Counted from the first letter of the stretch, positions 1 to 7,040 are shown. The stretch: DNA of 11,412 nt from Putridiphycobacter sp965367695 (GCA_965367695.1 CBDUKB010000088.1:1-11412); one strand, 5' to 3'. The notes: generated by a model not told the origin, from the letters alone. Numbers and translations: made by a program.

Positions 1-505
1 ACGCTTCCACGCTTTCAAATGATTGCTCAAAATAAGCGCGTTTATGATTATTAAATATGATTGTAAATGGGATAGATCCCGACCAGTTTGGATCAATTTT
101 ATCTATCCAGGTATTTGAAGCTGGATCATCTAGAACAACCACTTTCAAGTCTATTTCTTTTTGCTTTAAAAACGGTTTTAGTTTTGTCTTTATTTCAGAA
201 GGGAAGTCTAGGCTTACAAGTATCACCTTTATATCGGGATGTTGGTCTGCCAATGCTTGAAAATAGGGAAGTTCTTTTACACAAGGGACACACCACATGG
301 CCCAGAAATTCACTACAAATGTCTGCTGTTCTTTCGTTTGAAGTAATGGTGCTAATGCTTCATAATTGTAAACAAGAATAGAATCATGAGTGATTGTGTT
401 TTCATTTCCAATATTACTTACTACATTACTGTTTTGTTGACAGGTTGATAACAAGAATGTTGTTGTTAAAAACATGACACAAAATCTCAGAAGTTCCCTT
501 ATCAT
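1..505 (-). CDS. TlpA/ResA-like thioredoxin-fold protein, probable lipoprotein (3' end missing)
   Basis: Partial gene; 168 codons are visible and the frame is still open at the left edge. The N-terminus (MIRELLRFCVMF, then a hydrophobic run ending LLSTC) looks like a lipoprotein signal with the lipidated cysteine at residue 22, although Thr just before the Cys is not ideal. The mature part has a thioredoxin fold: VVNFWAMWCVPC at about 64-75 with the redox pair C72/C75, then KELP, and the cis-proline loop GSIPFT with P146. This is the TlpA/ResA family of periplasmic thiol-disulfide reductases, which reduce cytochrome c apoproteins or other exported thiols; the actual partner cannot be read here. 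Family members are usually 160-190 residues, so only a short C-terminal piece should lie outside the window. The ATG at 505 gives a complete signal peptide. No strong promoter was found in the 123-bp gap upstream. Confidence 0.85.
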   Translation of the reverse strand, partial: MIRELLRFCVMFLTTTFLLSTCQQNSNVVSNIGNENTITHDSILVYNYEALAPLLQTKEQQTFVVNFWAMWCVPCVKELPYFQALADQHPDIKVILVSLDFPSEIKTKLKPFLKQKEIDLKVVVLDDPASNTWIDKIDPNWSGSIPFTIIFNNHKRAYFEQSFESVEA

Positions 506-628
506 CAAATCTTTATTTCAAGCTTTGACTCAGGTATTTTTAAATGGTTTAATAGAATCTTAATTTTTTTTCAAAATAACTAATCTGAAGATTTTAAAAG
601 TATATTTATGATTTATTTCAAGCTGAAA

Positions 629-985
629 TTAAAGTTGTATTAATTTAATATCGAGTTGTTTTTCTAGTATTATTTTTTCGACTAGCGTGACCTTTGATTT
701 CGGAACCGCTAAATAAAAAGTGCCGAATGATTTTCTAGCATCTGCTGCAAATAATATCCATTTTGAAACTAATAAATGGATATCTTTTTCTGAAAAATCC
801 TTCTCTATTGCATATATATCTTTTTTATGCTCGAATTTAGCAACAATATCAGGCATGAATTTTTTATCTGAACGCGAAAAACCAATCGGCTTAGGATTGT
901 TCTCCTTGCTTCCACTAATTTGAATGTTGATTGGTGCTGTAATTTCTATTTCTTTAATCAATTTCGAAATGGCATTCTTATTCAT
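629..985 (-). CDS. Conserved-looking small protein of unknown function (118 aa)
   Basis: A complete 118-residue soluble, basic protein starting MNKNAISKLIKEIEI, without signal peptide or membrane segment. I cannot assign a named family, but the sequence reads like a genuine globular protein and resembles hypothetical proteins I associate with Bacteroidota. The central part has M44-P-D-I followed by a predicted strand IYAIEK (58-62) and an amphipathic helix SKWILFAADARKSFG (about 74-88). P45-D46 followed by E61-K62 recalls a PD-(D/E)XK nuclease core, but the spacing is E-K rather than E-x-K, so this is only a hint. It lies 142 bp downstream of a small orphan gene and 123 bp upstream of the thioredoxin-like gene, so it may be transcribed alone. 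Alternatives are a small DNA- or RNA-binding protein or a catalytically dead nuclease fold. Confidence 0.72.
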   Translation of the reverse strand: MNKNAISKLIKEIEITAPINIQISGSKENNPKPIGFSRSDKKFMPDIVAKFEHKKDIYAIEKDFSEKDIHLLVSKWILFAADARKSFGTFYLAVPKSKVTLVEKIILEKQLDIKLIQL

Positions 986-1127
986 AAGCTTTTAATATTA
1001 TGTTATTATTTTATTGCTACTAATAGGGCCGACCAAATGTTTATCAAAACCTTATTTATTATTTTTCTTGTCAACTATTTGAACTAACTGCTTTTTTACC
1101 AAAGGTTAAAAATTATTATTCATGATG

Positions 1128-1358
1128 TTATTGCATGCTTTTTTCAGCTTCTAAATTATTTATAAAAGTTAAAATGTCTTTTTTTGGTGAACTTGGATAG
1201 GATAATAGAAAAAACTTTAATTCTAAAATACTTGAACAAATTTTAAAATATTTTTTTTTCTCTTGATTTAATCCAAATTGACTACAATGATATAAGCCTT
1301 CTTTAATTTGAACGGCTATGGACATGTTTGAGTAGTTTAACCAAGTATCATACTTCAT
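1128..1358 (-). CDS. Hypothetical 76-residue protein (uncertain gene)
   Basis: An ATG-started open frame of 76 codons lying alone between larger gaps, with no competing frame on the other strand. The product is mixed in character, with two cysteines (C25, C41), a basic middle (QEKKKYFK at about 32-39) and a leucine/phenylalanine-rich segment (ILELKFFLLS, about 44-53) too short and too charged on its flanks to be a clear membrane helix. No signal peptide or known motif is visible. A loose promoter-like match (TTG, 22 bp, AAAATTTG) lies about 40 bp upstream. In DNA this AT-rich an open frame of this size can arise by chance, so it may not be expressed. Confidence 0.38.
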   Translation of the reverse strand: MKYDTWLNYSNMSIAVQIKEGLYHCSQFGLNQEKKKYFKICSSILELKFFLLSYPSSPKKDILTFINNLEAEKSMQ

Positions 1359-1724
1359 AATTCACTGTATTTTGCAATAATAATATTATTATCAAATTTT
1401 TAGGCTACTGCTTAAAATGGAACAAAATCAACGTTAAAAATATATCGAAATTGGCTTTTATGTGGAAGGAATCAATTTTTCTAAAGGAATGCTTCTTCTT
1501 ATTTTTATAACTGAAAAGTAACAGTACAAAGGTTGTCTTTTTAAATCAATTATCAGTTAAAATTGCAAATTAAAAATTTTTATATTTTGCATACGATCCA
1601 GTTTTTTTTCTTCAAGGTTTAAAAATGATATTTAAAAATGAATTACAATTATATTTTATCTTGATCACAAAAAAAAACACTCAATAAAACTTAATTTAAT
1701 GAGTGTTTTCTTTGAAAAAATAAC
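1359..1724. other. 366-bp AT-rich spacer between the 76-codon orphan and the ssb pair
   Basis: No open frame longer than about 20 codons with a plausible start was found by eye. It contains a 16-bp perfect palindrome of A/T only (1377-1392, ATAATAATATTATTAT) just upstream of the orphan gene, an 11-bp direct repeat TTTAAAAATGA at 1618-1628 and 1631-1641 (period 13), and the terminator of the ssb pair (1669-1709), which is listed separately. The rest shows no structure I can interpret. Confidence 0.5.
1669..1709 (-). terminator. Intrinsic terminator after the ssb pair
   Basis: A 10-bp perfect stem, AAAACACTCA (1674-1683) with TGAGTGTTTT (1700-1709), encloses a 16-nt AT-rich loop. Read on the minus strand, the stem is followed by a run of nine T (complement of the A run 1669-1677). 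It begins 15 bp past the stop codon of the downstream ssb gene, the expected place for a Rho-independent terminator. The stem is AT-rich but the uridine tract is strong. Confidence 0.75.
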
Positions 1725-2069
1725 TTAAGCATGTTTTCTCTGATGGTTAATGAGCAAAATTTCATCTACTTGTATTTGTGTCAATTTAGACTTTTTACCG
1801 TTGAGGTCAGTCAATATTTTATTGATTAACTTTCCTTCTACCGCAATCATTTGTCCTTTTTTTACATACTTTTCAATAAGTTCTGCCTTCTTTCCCCATG
1901 CAACCAAATTATGCCATTGTGTTTTGATCGTTTTTCCATTGGGATCAAAAATAGTTTCATTTGTTGCCATTGAAAATTTTGCTAATTTCACACCGTTGGT
2001 AAATGTTCTGATTACTGGAGTGATACCAGTGCGTCCAATTAAATTGACTGAGTTGTGTATTGTGTTCAT
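1725..2069 (-). CDS. ssb: Short single-stranded DNA-binding protein, diverged copy
   Basis: A 114-residue SSB/OB-fold protein. The family core is plain: NLIGRTGITP near the N-terminus, KLAKFSMATNET (about 28-39), QWHNLVAWGK (51-60) and IEKYVKKGQMIAVEGKL (65-81). SSB coats single-stranded DNA in replication, repair and recombination. The OB fold is essentially complete but the protein ends NHQRKHA, lacking both the Gly/Pro/Gln-rich linker and the acidic DDDIPF-like tip that recruits partner proteins; full-length bacterial SSBs are usually 140-180 residues. It is roughly half identical by eye to the neighbouring copy (2140-2478). Positions where that copy has Tyr87 and Tyr96 are Leu86 and Lys95 here, and the first corresponds to the DNA-stacking Trp88 of E. 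coli SSB, so binding is probably altered. It lies 70 bp downstream of its paralogue and directly before a terminator, suggesting co-transcription. Confidence 0.93.
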   Translation of the reverse strand: MNTIHNSVNLIGRTGITPVIRTFTNGVKLAKFSMATNETIFDPNGKTIKTQWHNLVAWGKKAELIEKYVKKGQMIAVEGKLINKILTDLNGKKSKLTQIQVDEILLINHQRKHA

Positions 2070-2139
2070 AAGAAATCTGTTTTAAGGTTGTGTTCATCTT
2101 TGTAATTTGAAATGGTTATTGTTTCCTTTCAGGATAAGC

Positions 2140-2478
2140 TTATTTTTTGCTTCCCAATAAAAGCAATTCACTCACTTGAATTTCGGTTCTATACCTTTTT
2201 TCACCTTCTTTTGTCTCATAAGATCGACTTACAATTTTACCTTCTACAGCAATCTCTTGTCCCTTTTTTACATACTTTTCAATAATATCCGCAGTCTTAC
2301 CCCATGCCACAACGTTGTGCCATTGTGTGTCTGTTATTCTTTCACCTTTCGCGTTCTTATACGTTTCATTCGTTGCCATGACTATTTTGGCCAATTTGTT
2401 TCCACTTTCAAATGAAATAATTTCTGGTGTTTGTCCTAAGTTTCCGATTAATTGTACTTTGTTTCTTAAATTGTTCAT
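2140..2478 (-). CDS. ssb: Short single-stranded DNA-binding protein
   Basis: A 112-residue SSB with a canonical OB fold: VQLIGNLGQTPEI (8-20), KLAKIVMATNETY (28-40), TQWHNVVAWGK (51-61), IIEKYVKKGQEIAVEGKI (65-82) and the strand pair SYETKEGEKRYRTEIQV (86-102). W53, W58 and Y87 occupy the positions equivalent to the DNA-stacking Trp54, Phe60 and Trp88 of E. coli SSB, so single-strand binding should be normal. The protein stops at LLLLGSKK, straight after the fold, without the disordered tail and acidic tip used to recruit replication and repair partners. Short tail-less SSBs occur in Bacteroidota beside a full-length essential SSB, and this is probably an accessory copy. A 22-bp DNA stretch is identical in both copies (1858-1879 and 2264-2285), consistent with tandem duplication or conversion. 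A cluster of TCGTTTG repeats lies about 110-150 bp upstream. Confidence 0.95.
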   Translation of the reverse strand: MNNLRNKVQLIGNLGQTPEIISFESGNKLAKIVMATNETYKNAKGERITDTQWHNVVAWGKTADIIEKYVKKGQEIAVEGKIVSRSYETKEGEKRYRTEIQVSELLLLGSKK

Positions 2479-2788
2479 GATACTGTTTTTTAAATTAATA
2501 CTAGTTTGTAATTTTCAGGAGTTCAACTAATTGTTTTTGAATTCCGATACCACAAAGTAAAGACAGGATCAAATCATTAATCGTCTATTAAATATTTGTA
2601 AACGAATATTAGTCGTTTGTAGTCGTTTGAAAACGTATTTATGGCTGTATATAAATAGTTTATGTAAATTAATGTTTGTGAATATAATTGAAAATTAATT
2701 TATATTTTGGTACAACTCCAAAATGAATTGCTATTTTCTAATGAAAAACTATTAGTTTTAGGTTCAATAAGGGAGCAAATTAAGCCTC
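2479..2788. other. 310-bp intergenic region upstream of the ssb pair, repeat-rich
   Basis: No credible gene. It holds the TAGTCGTTTG repeat cluster (2600-2635, listed separately) and a loose -7-like element TTACTTTG on the minus strand (complement of 2553-2560) without a good upstream TTG. It also holds a 7-bp inverted repeat ATTTTGG/CCAAAAT with a 7-nt loop (2704-2724) and an odd-length palindrome AAAACTA-T-TAGTTTT (2745-2759). The last two lie 30-85 bp past the stop of the head-GIN gene and might help end its transcript, but neither has a uridine tract of the usual kind. Confidence 0.5.
2600..2635. repeat. Tandem TAGTCGTTTG decamers with flanking inverted half-sites
   Basis: The decamer TAGTCGTTTG occurs twice head to tail (2610-2619 and 2620-2629), so the two copies would face the same side of the helix. 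An inverted AAACGA (2600-2605) precedes them by four bases, making AAACGA-N7-TCGTTT with the first copy. A further AAACG (2631-2635) follows, making CGTTT-GA-AAACG with the second. Repeats of helical period beside inverted half-sites suggest a protein-binding site. The nearest gene start is that of the ssb copy at 2478, about 120 bp downstream. The binding protein is unknown. Confidence 0.5.
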
Positions 2789-3511
2789 TTATTTTTTTTT
2801 GATATTTGAAGCACCACTCAACTGTTGGTCGATTATTCTACCATTTCCATAATAAGTTAAATCGCTTGCTCCACTTAATTTTGCAACAATATCGGCATGT
2901 GTATTAATGGTTACACTGCTTGCTCCTGAACAGTCAACAAGCGTGTTTTTTCGGACATTTAGTTCTTTTCCTTTGAGTTTAGAAGCGCCGCTTAAACGAA
3001 CATTTAAAGTTTTAGTTGAACCATCAAATCGAAACTTTGAAGCTCCACTTCCTTCTAAATCTAAGGCATCTGCTTCAATTAAATGGGCGTTAACATTGGT
3101 CGCACCAGATAGCATAATCTTTAAATTTTTTGATTTAAATTCATGTAATTTAATTTCACTTGCACCTGATGCTTCAATTAATTGAATGTTTTTTGAATAA
3201 ATGGTTGCTTTTATATTTGCATTTTGATAACCATATCCCTCTTTAAGTTTAAAAACTACTTTGCTTCCAACTTGTTCAACTTCCAAATATTCTTCAAAAT
3301 TGGCATTACATTCAATGCTTACTTCTTCTTTTTCGGCATAATGTAAGTCTGCATTAAAAACACCAGAAAATTCAACAGCATCAAAGTTGTTAAATGCCAT
3401 TTTCTTTGTGATCATATGGTTATCGCCCACTATGCCATTGTCGGAATAAGTACAAGCTTTTGCAAGCAATGAAAAGAGTAGAAGAAAAAATATTTTATTA
3501 TAATGCGCCAT
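2789..3511 (-). CDS. Head-GIN domain (DUF2807-type) probable lipoprotein
   Basis: With the start chosen here the product has 240 residues. The N-terminus MAHYNKIFFLLLFSLLAKAC is a plausible lipoprotein signal (Cys20), followed by a short linker and the head-GIN domain: FNNFDAVEFSGVFNADL (about 40-56), a NANFEEYLEVEQVGSKVVFKL stretch split around residue 75, then a repetitive beta-rich half. That half carries seven SGA(S/T) motifs at about 115, 135, 155, 174, 195, 213 and 232, spaced 18-21 residues, as expected of turns in a beta-helix-like solenoid. Head-GIN proteins are common Bacteroidota envelope proteins, and their function is mostly unknown. The frame is open from an upstream ATG at 3595, but those 28 extra residues would bury the signal peptide, would overlap the upstream gene by 14 bp and would start upstream of the likely promoter (3530-3560), so I prefer 3511. 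The gene lies 70 bp after the large T9SS protein gene. Confidence 0.88.
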   Translation of the reverse strand: MAHYNKIFFLLLFSLLAKACTYSDNGIVGDNHMITKKMAFNNFDAVEFSGVFNADLHYAEKEEVSIECNANFEEYLEVEQVGSKVVFKLKEGYGYQNANIKATIYSKNIQLIEASGASEIKLHEFKSKNLKIMLSGATNVNAHLIEADALDLEGSGASKFRFDGSTKTLNVRLSGASKLKGKELNVRKNTLVDCSGASSVTINTHADIVAKLSGASDLTYYGNGRIIDQQLSGASNIKKK

Positions 3512-3529
3512 GACTATCAATTTATGATA

Positions 3530-3560
3530 CCAAGGTAGCAAAATATGAGAATATCTACAA
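3530..3560 (-). promoter_or_regulatory. Candidate Bacteroidota-type promoter for the head-GIN gene
   Basis: On the minus strand TTG (complement of 3558-3560) is followed after 20 bp by TACCTTGG (complement of 3530-3537), seven of eight matches to TAnnTTTG. Transcription would begin about 10-15 bp before the ATG at 3511, which supports the shorter start. Confidence 0.38.
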
Positions 3561-3581
3561 GAATAAATTAAATGAGCACAT

Positions 3582-6500
3582 TTATTTTTTTGCACGAATT
3601 AAATGCACAGTTCCTTCACCTGTAAATGGAGTGCCGTTTGTTGACATAGCCTCATATAAAAAGAAATATACACCTTCGGAGCATGGTTTATCATTTAAAT
3701 AATGATTGCCATCCCATTTATCTTCAATATTTGTGTATTCATATACAGGTAAACCGTAGCGATTCATAACGATACAGTGAAAATCACGAATTCCCTCGCT
3801 AGGAAAAAAAAATTCATTATTTGGATATGCACCAGGTGTAAATACATTAGGAACTATCAATAATGGATAATCATGGACAATAATAGACTTACAATGCATA
3901 TCTACACAATCGTTAAAGTTTTTTGCGATTAGACAAACTTCATAAATTTTTTCACCCTCATAAATTGTATCGATTGTTTCATTAAAATCTAAACTTAAAA
4001 ACCAATTAGAAGGCGTTTGATTGGTGTCTAAACTCCATTGAAAAATGGTATCAGATAAGGGGTTTCCTATTTGAGAAAAATTTTGAGATTGATTTTCAAA
4101 TTTCACTTTCATAAGTTCTGTCCCTTCGTAAAGGGTGGGGTTTATAAATTCATCTGAATAAGCACTAAACAGAGCTATCGGGTTTAAAGAGTCTACATAA
4201 ATGGAATCGACATAACTACAAGCATTTCCATCTATCAATGTTAATTGCATGTATCCAGGAGTACGTACTACAAATGTTGAATAATTACTTTCGTCTCCAT
4301 TTACTAAATTTAGCCAATGATAAGACAAATTTCCTGCTCCTGATGAATCTGGAACTCCCGTTCCTGCAACAACACCATTACCGTTTTGTGAACTATTGGT
4401 TCGGCAATAAGTAGGTGAACCAACTGTGAGTTTACTTTTTAAAGGGGGAGGGTCAATAATATGAAAAATTTTATGAACGGTACATCCAATTTGATCAATC
4501 ACTTCTAAAACATATTCACCTGCAGGAATGTTTTGTAGGTAGGTTTCGCCTAGACCATTATTACCAGTATGGTTAGGTGTCCAATTATAGATTAGTGAAT
4601 CATAGTTTCCTTGGTAATCTAAAACAGTATCTATCATAGCGGCACCTGTACTTAAACCGTGGCATAAAGGGTGTGATAAGTTAAATATAGGCTTGATGAT
4701 TTTGGGATCAATTAAAGTGACATCAGATTGATTAATACAACCAATAGCATCTGTGACATTAATTGTATAAGTACCTGCAATCAAATTATTAGCGACATTG
4801 CTACCTGTAGGATGATTCACTATTTGTCCAGCATCATTATAAATGATAAAATTTAAACTGCCCGGATTAGTAGAGTTTGCGATTATGGAGCCCGTCGCCG
4901 TACCAAAACATTGCGGATTTTCATAAGTTGGGGTAATGTTAATAATCGGTGCTATTGTTTCAATATTGAAAACTGTATCCCAGGTACAGCCGACAGCATT
5001 CGTAATTAAAACACTCCAATCACCATAGTAAAGGTTATTAAAGTTTACATTACTACTGTCGCTTAATGTTTGTGTATTGACAATTTGATTGCTGGGATTG
5101 GTCAAAGTAAAAGTATAATTGCCAGGGTGTGAACCACCAATATAATTTAAATGCATGCTTGCATCATGAACACCAAAACAAGTTTCTTTGGTGGTAAGCA
5201 ATTCAAATTGATGAAAATCATTATTCCTAAACCTTAATGTGTCTGCGCTTGGGCAACCTGTAGGACCTTCAGTATATAAAATGACCGTATTTTCTTCATG
5301 GTTAGTGATTAAAAAGGAGGTATCATTAAAATAGGTAAGGGTATCATTTAAGGTCCAATAAAAATAAGTGATTGAGTCGGGCACTCCAATACTGGAAATA
5401 TTATTCAAATGAATGCTATCTCCTTCACAAAATTGATAAAATGCAGTAGGATTCGCATTATAAGTATTGCCATTCACCGTTAAACTAAAGTCGGCTTGTG
5501 GGTATGGATGCACAATAAAGGGAGTAGTAATGGTATCACTACATCCATTATCCGAGTAAGCAATGAGCATTGTATTGAAAGTACCACTATTTGGGTAGGT
5601 ATAACCTGGAGAAGTCGTACTGGTATTATTCGCGTCTCCAAAATACCACATATAAGAAGCTACATTTGGAGAAGCAATTGTAGTAAGGTTATTAAAGTCT
5701 ATTCCATCTCCAAAGCAAAATTCAACAGTATCCAAAGCATTGGCTGGATAAGTAACATTATTCAATGTAAATTCAAAGTCTGCTGTCATGTCAAAGTAGT
5801 AGGGGATGGTTTGAATGGTTGTATCTGGACAACCGTCAACTGAAAATACAACATGAATCACTTCGTAGTTACCAGTATCTAAATAAGTGTGTGAGGTGTG
5901 CTCTAAAGGAGAAAATGAATTATCACCAAAATGCCAAGTGTATAAATCGATATTTCCTGCTATAATACTTGATTGGTCAATAAACGAGGCTGCTCCGGTA
6001 CATTGATCAATTGTATAAGTGAAATTAGCAGTTGGAAAAATGGGAGGACTTAAATAATAGTCAAGACGAGTGCAGCCTTCCGGTAGTATGTATAAGGCGG
6101 AATATAAACCCAATCCATAATTTTCAGAATCTAAAATCGAATCTGTTTCACCTACTAAAGCAATGCCTTCTAAATACCATTGCCATGTACCTCCGCTTAA
6201 TGTTGTACCTGCATAAAGAATGGCATCATCTTGACAATAAAGACCGTTATAAGCAGATATATTTCCAGGAAAATTTTTTGTACTATCAATTTTTATATCA
6301 TCAATATAATAATAATTTACACCACCATTGGTTGAATTTAAACTGTTACAAGCACCTCCGATTGCAATTGCGTTGATGGCGTAAGTTGGTGTAAACGTTA
6401 AGGAAACAGACATCCATTCTCCAATGGTGTCGAATGTAATTGTTTGCACACCTAATTCAGTCCAATCATCAATTCCTGTTGGACAGGTATTTCCTGTCCA

Positions 6501-7013
6501 CGGTAAATTTGCACAATCTGAGTTTCCAAAAAAGGTGAAGGCAACGGAGTCGTTACCAGATGCCCATGCTGCATGAAAATTGATCGTGTAAGAGACGCCA
6601 ACTTCCATATTTGAATCCAAACATGCGCCAATGTATTCATTATAATTTGCACTGGTAATTATACCAGCATAACCATTTCCACTATCAGGTAAAGGGAAAT
6701 TTGGAGGGTTCACCACCGTTGTAAAGTCACATGTGTTAAAATAATCACTGGTAGCTGTTGATGCTTGAATCCAATCTTGTGCGCAATTCAATTGAGCAGT
6801 TCCTGTTGGACAGCACAAAGTGTCTTCAAAACCAGCATTCGGAATCATTTGATTTGGCTGAGGAAAAACGAGTGTACATGAACAATCTAATTGATCATTT
6901 AAATCTATTAAGCCATCACCATCATCATCTATACCATTGTCGCATATTTCTTGCGAATAACCAGTCAAAGACCAGGTTAGGAAAGTCAAGATAAATAGAA
7001 TTAGTTTGATCAC
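3582..7013 (-). CDS. Large secreted PKD/SprB-repeat protein with T9SS type B (gliding-motility) C-terminal domain
   Basis: A 1143-residue exported protein. Signal peptide 1-20 (MIKLILFILTFLTWSLTGYS, then Q). Next comes an Asp/Gly-rich, calcium-loop-like segment DNGIDDDGDGLIDLND (25-40). A Cys-rich, jelly-roll-like domain with NAGFED near 59 and YYYIDDIKI near 234 spans about 50-245. PKD-type domains follow at about 325-405 (YTWHFGDNS; HTYLDTGNY) and 410-502 (YMWYFGDAN; YTYPNSGTF), with a degenerate one to about 600. Three SprB-like repeats (CFG...AGTYTINVTDAIGC pattern) lie at about 609-685, 694-768 and 780-855, perhaps a weak fourth to 940. The last 90 residues, from VPNVFTPGAYPNNEFFFP (1054-1071) through NRYGLPVYEY and WDGN to VYFFLYEA, match the CHU_C/type B T9SS sorting domain, so it is secreted by T9SS and probably cell-surface bound or released. 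The start is GTG: an in-frame TAG lies four codons upstream and no ATG would give a signal peptide. An adhesin role is inference; no catalytic domain was recognised. Confidence 0.93.
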   Translation of the reverse strand: MIKLILFILTFLTWSLTGYSQEICDNGIDDDGDGLIDLNDQLDCSCTLVFPQPNQMIPNAGFEDTLCCPTGTAQLNCAQDWIQASTATSDYFNTCDFTTVVNPPNFPLPDSGNGYAGIITSANYNEYIGACLDSNMEVGVSYTINFHAAWASGNDSVAFTFFGNSDCANLPWTGNTCPTGIDDWTELGVQTITFDTIGEWMSVSLTFTPTYAINAIAIGGACNSLNSTNGGVNYYYIDDIKIDSTKNFPGNISAYNGLYCQDDAILYAGTTLSGGTWQWYLEGIALVGETDSILDSENYGLGLYSALYILPEGCTRLDYYLSPPIFPTANFTYTIDQCTGAASFIDQSSIIAGNIDLYTWHFGDNSFSPLEHTSHTYLDTGNYEVIHVVFSVDGCPDTTIQTIPYYFDMTADFEFTLNNVTYPANALDTVEFCFGDGIDFNNLTTIASPNVASYMWYFGDANNTSTTSPGYTYPNSGTFNTMLIAYSDNGCSDTITTPFIVHPYPQADFSLTVNGNTYNANPTAFYQFCEGDSIHLNNISSIGVPDSITYFYWTLNDTLTYFNDTSFLITNHEENTVILYTEGPTGCPSADTLRFRNNDFHQFELLTTKETCFGVHDASMHLNYIGGSHPGNYTFTLTNPSNQIVNTQTLSDSSNVNFNNLYYGDWSVLITNAVGCTWDTVFNIETIAPIINITPTYENPQCFGTATGSIIANSTNPGSLNFIIYNDAGQIVNHPTGSNVANNLIAGTYTINVTDAIGCINQSDVTLIDPKIIKPIFNLSHPLCHGLSTGAAMIDTVLDYQGNYDSLIYNWTPNHTGNNGLGETYLQNIPAGEYVLEVIDQIGCTVHKIFHIIDPPPLKSKLTVGSPTYCRTNSSQNGNGVVAGTGVPDSSGAGNLSYHWLNLVNGDESNYSTFVVRTPGYMQLTLIDGNACSYVDSIYVDSLNPIALFSAYSDEFINPTLYEGTELMKVKFENQSQNFSQIGNPLSDTIFQWSLDTNQTPSNWFLSLDFNETIDTIYEGEKIYEVCLIAKNFNDCVDMHCKSIIVHDYPLLIVPNVFTPGAYPNNEFFFPSEGIRDFHCIVMNRYGLPVYEYTNIEDKWDGNHYLNDKPCSEGVYFFLYEAMSTNGTPFTGEGTVHLIRAKK

Positions 7014-7032
7014 AATAAAAAGCTAGCTTATT

Positions 7033-7040
7033 CAAATATA
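7033..7040 (-). promoter_or_regulatory. Candidate -7 element for the T9SS protein gene
   Basis: Minus-strand TATATTTG (complement of 7033-7040) matches TAnnTTTG exactly, 19 bp before the GTG start. The upstream TTG element is poor: only a TTTT about 25 bp away. A 10-bp palindrome AAGCTAGCTT (7020-7029) lies between it and the start codon, within the predicted leader region. Confidence 0.4.

Noticed and set aside
57..381. Two plus-strand open frames opposite the thioredoxin-like gene
   Set aside because: The minus-strand frame has the WCVPC active site, cis-Pro and signal peptide; the plus frames are shadows.
2600..2635. CRISPR-like or replication-origin iteron array
   Set aside because: Only two full copies of a 10-bp unit exist, with no spacers and no cas, dnaA or rep gene in the window.
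1..2788. Phage, plasmid or integrative element remnant suggested by ssb copies and AT-rich spacers
   Set aside because: No integrase, relaxase, replication initiator, phage structural gene, tRNA or attachment-like repeat was seen, and short SSBs also occur on ordinary Bacteroidota chromosomes.
2766..2800. Hairpin AATAAGGG/CCTCTTATT followed by a T run, terminator-like on the plus strand
   Set aside because: No plus-strand gene lies upstream, and on the minus strand one pair becomes a C-A mismatch and the T run is on the wrong side. The T run is part of the lysine codons and stop of the head-GIN gene.
3569..3591. TAAATG-AGCA-CATTTA hairpin followed by T7 on the plus strand
   Set aside because: Again no plus-strand gene precedes it; the T run is lysine codons of the T9SS protein. 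On the minus strand the stem is 6 bp, AT-rich and without a good U tract.
5496..6376. Plus-strand open frames of about 115 codons (5496-5843 and 6032-6376) opposite the large T9SS protein gene
   Set aside because: They lie fully antisense to a gene with clear domains and signal peptide, and their translations are low-complexity with no domain or signal.
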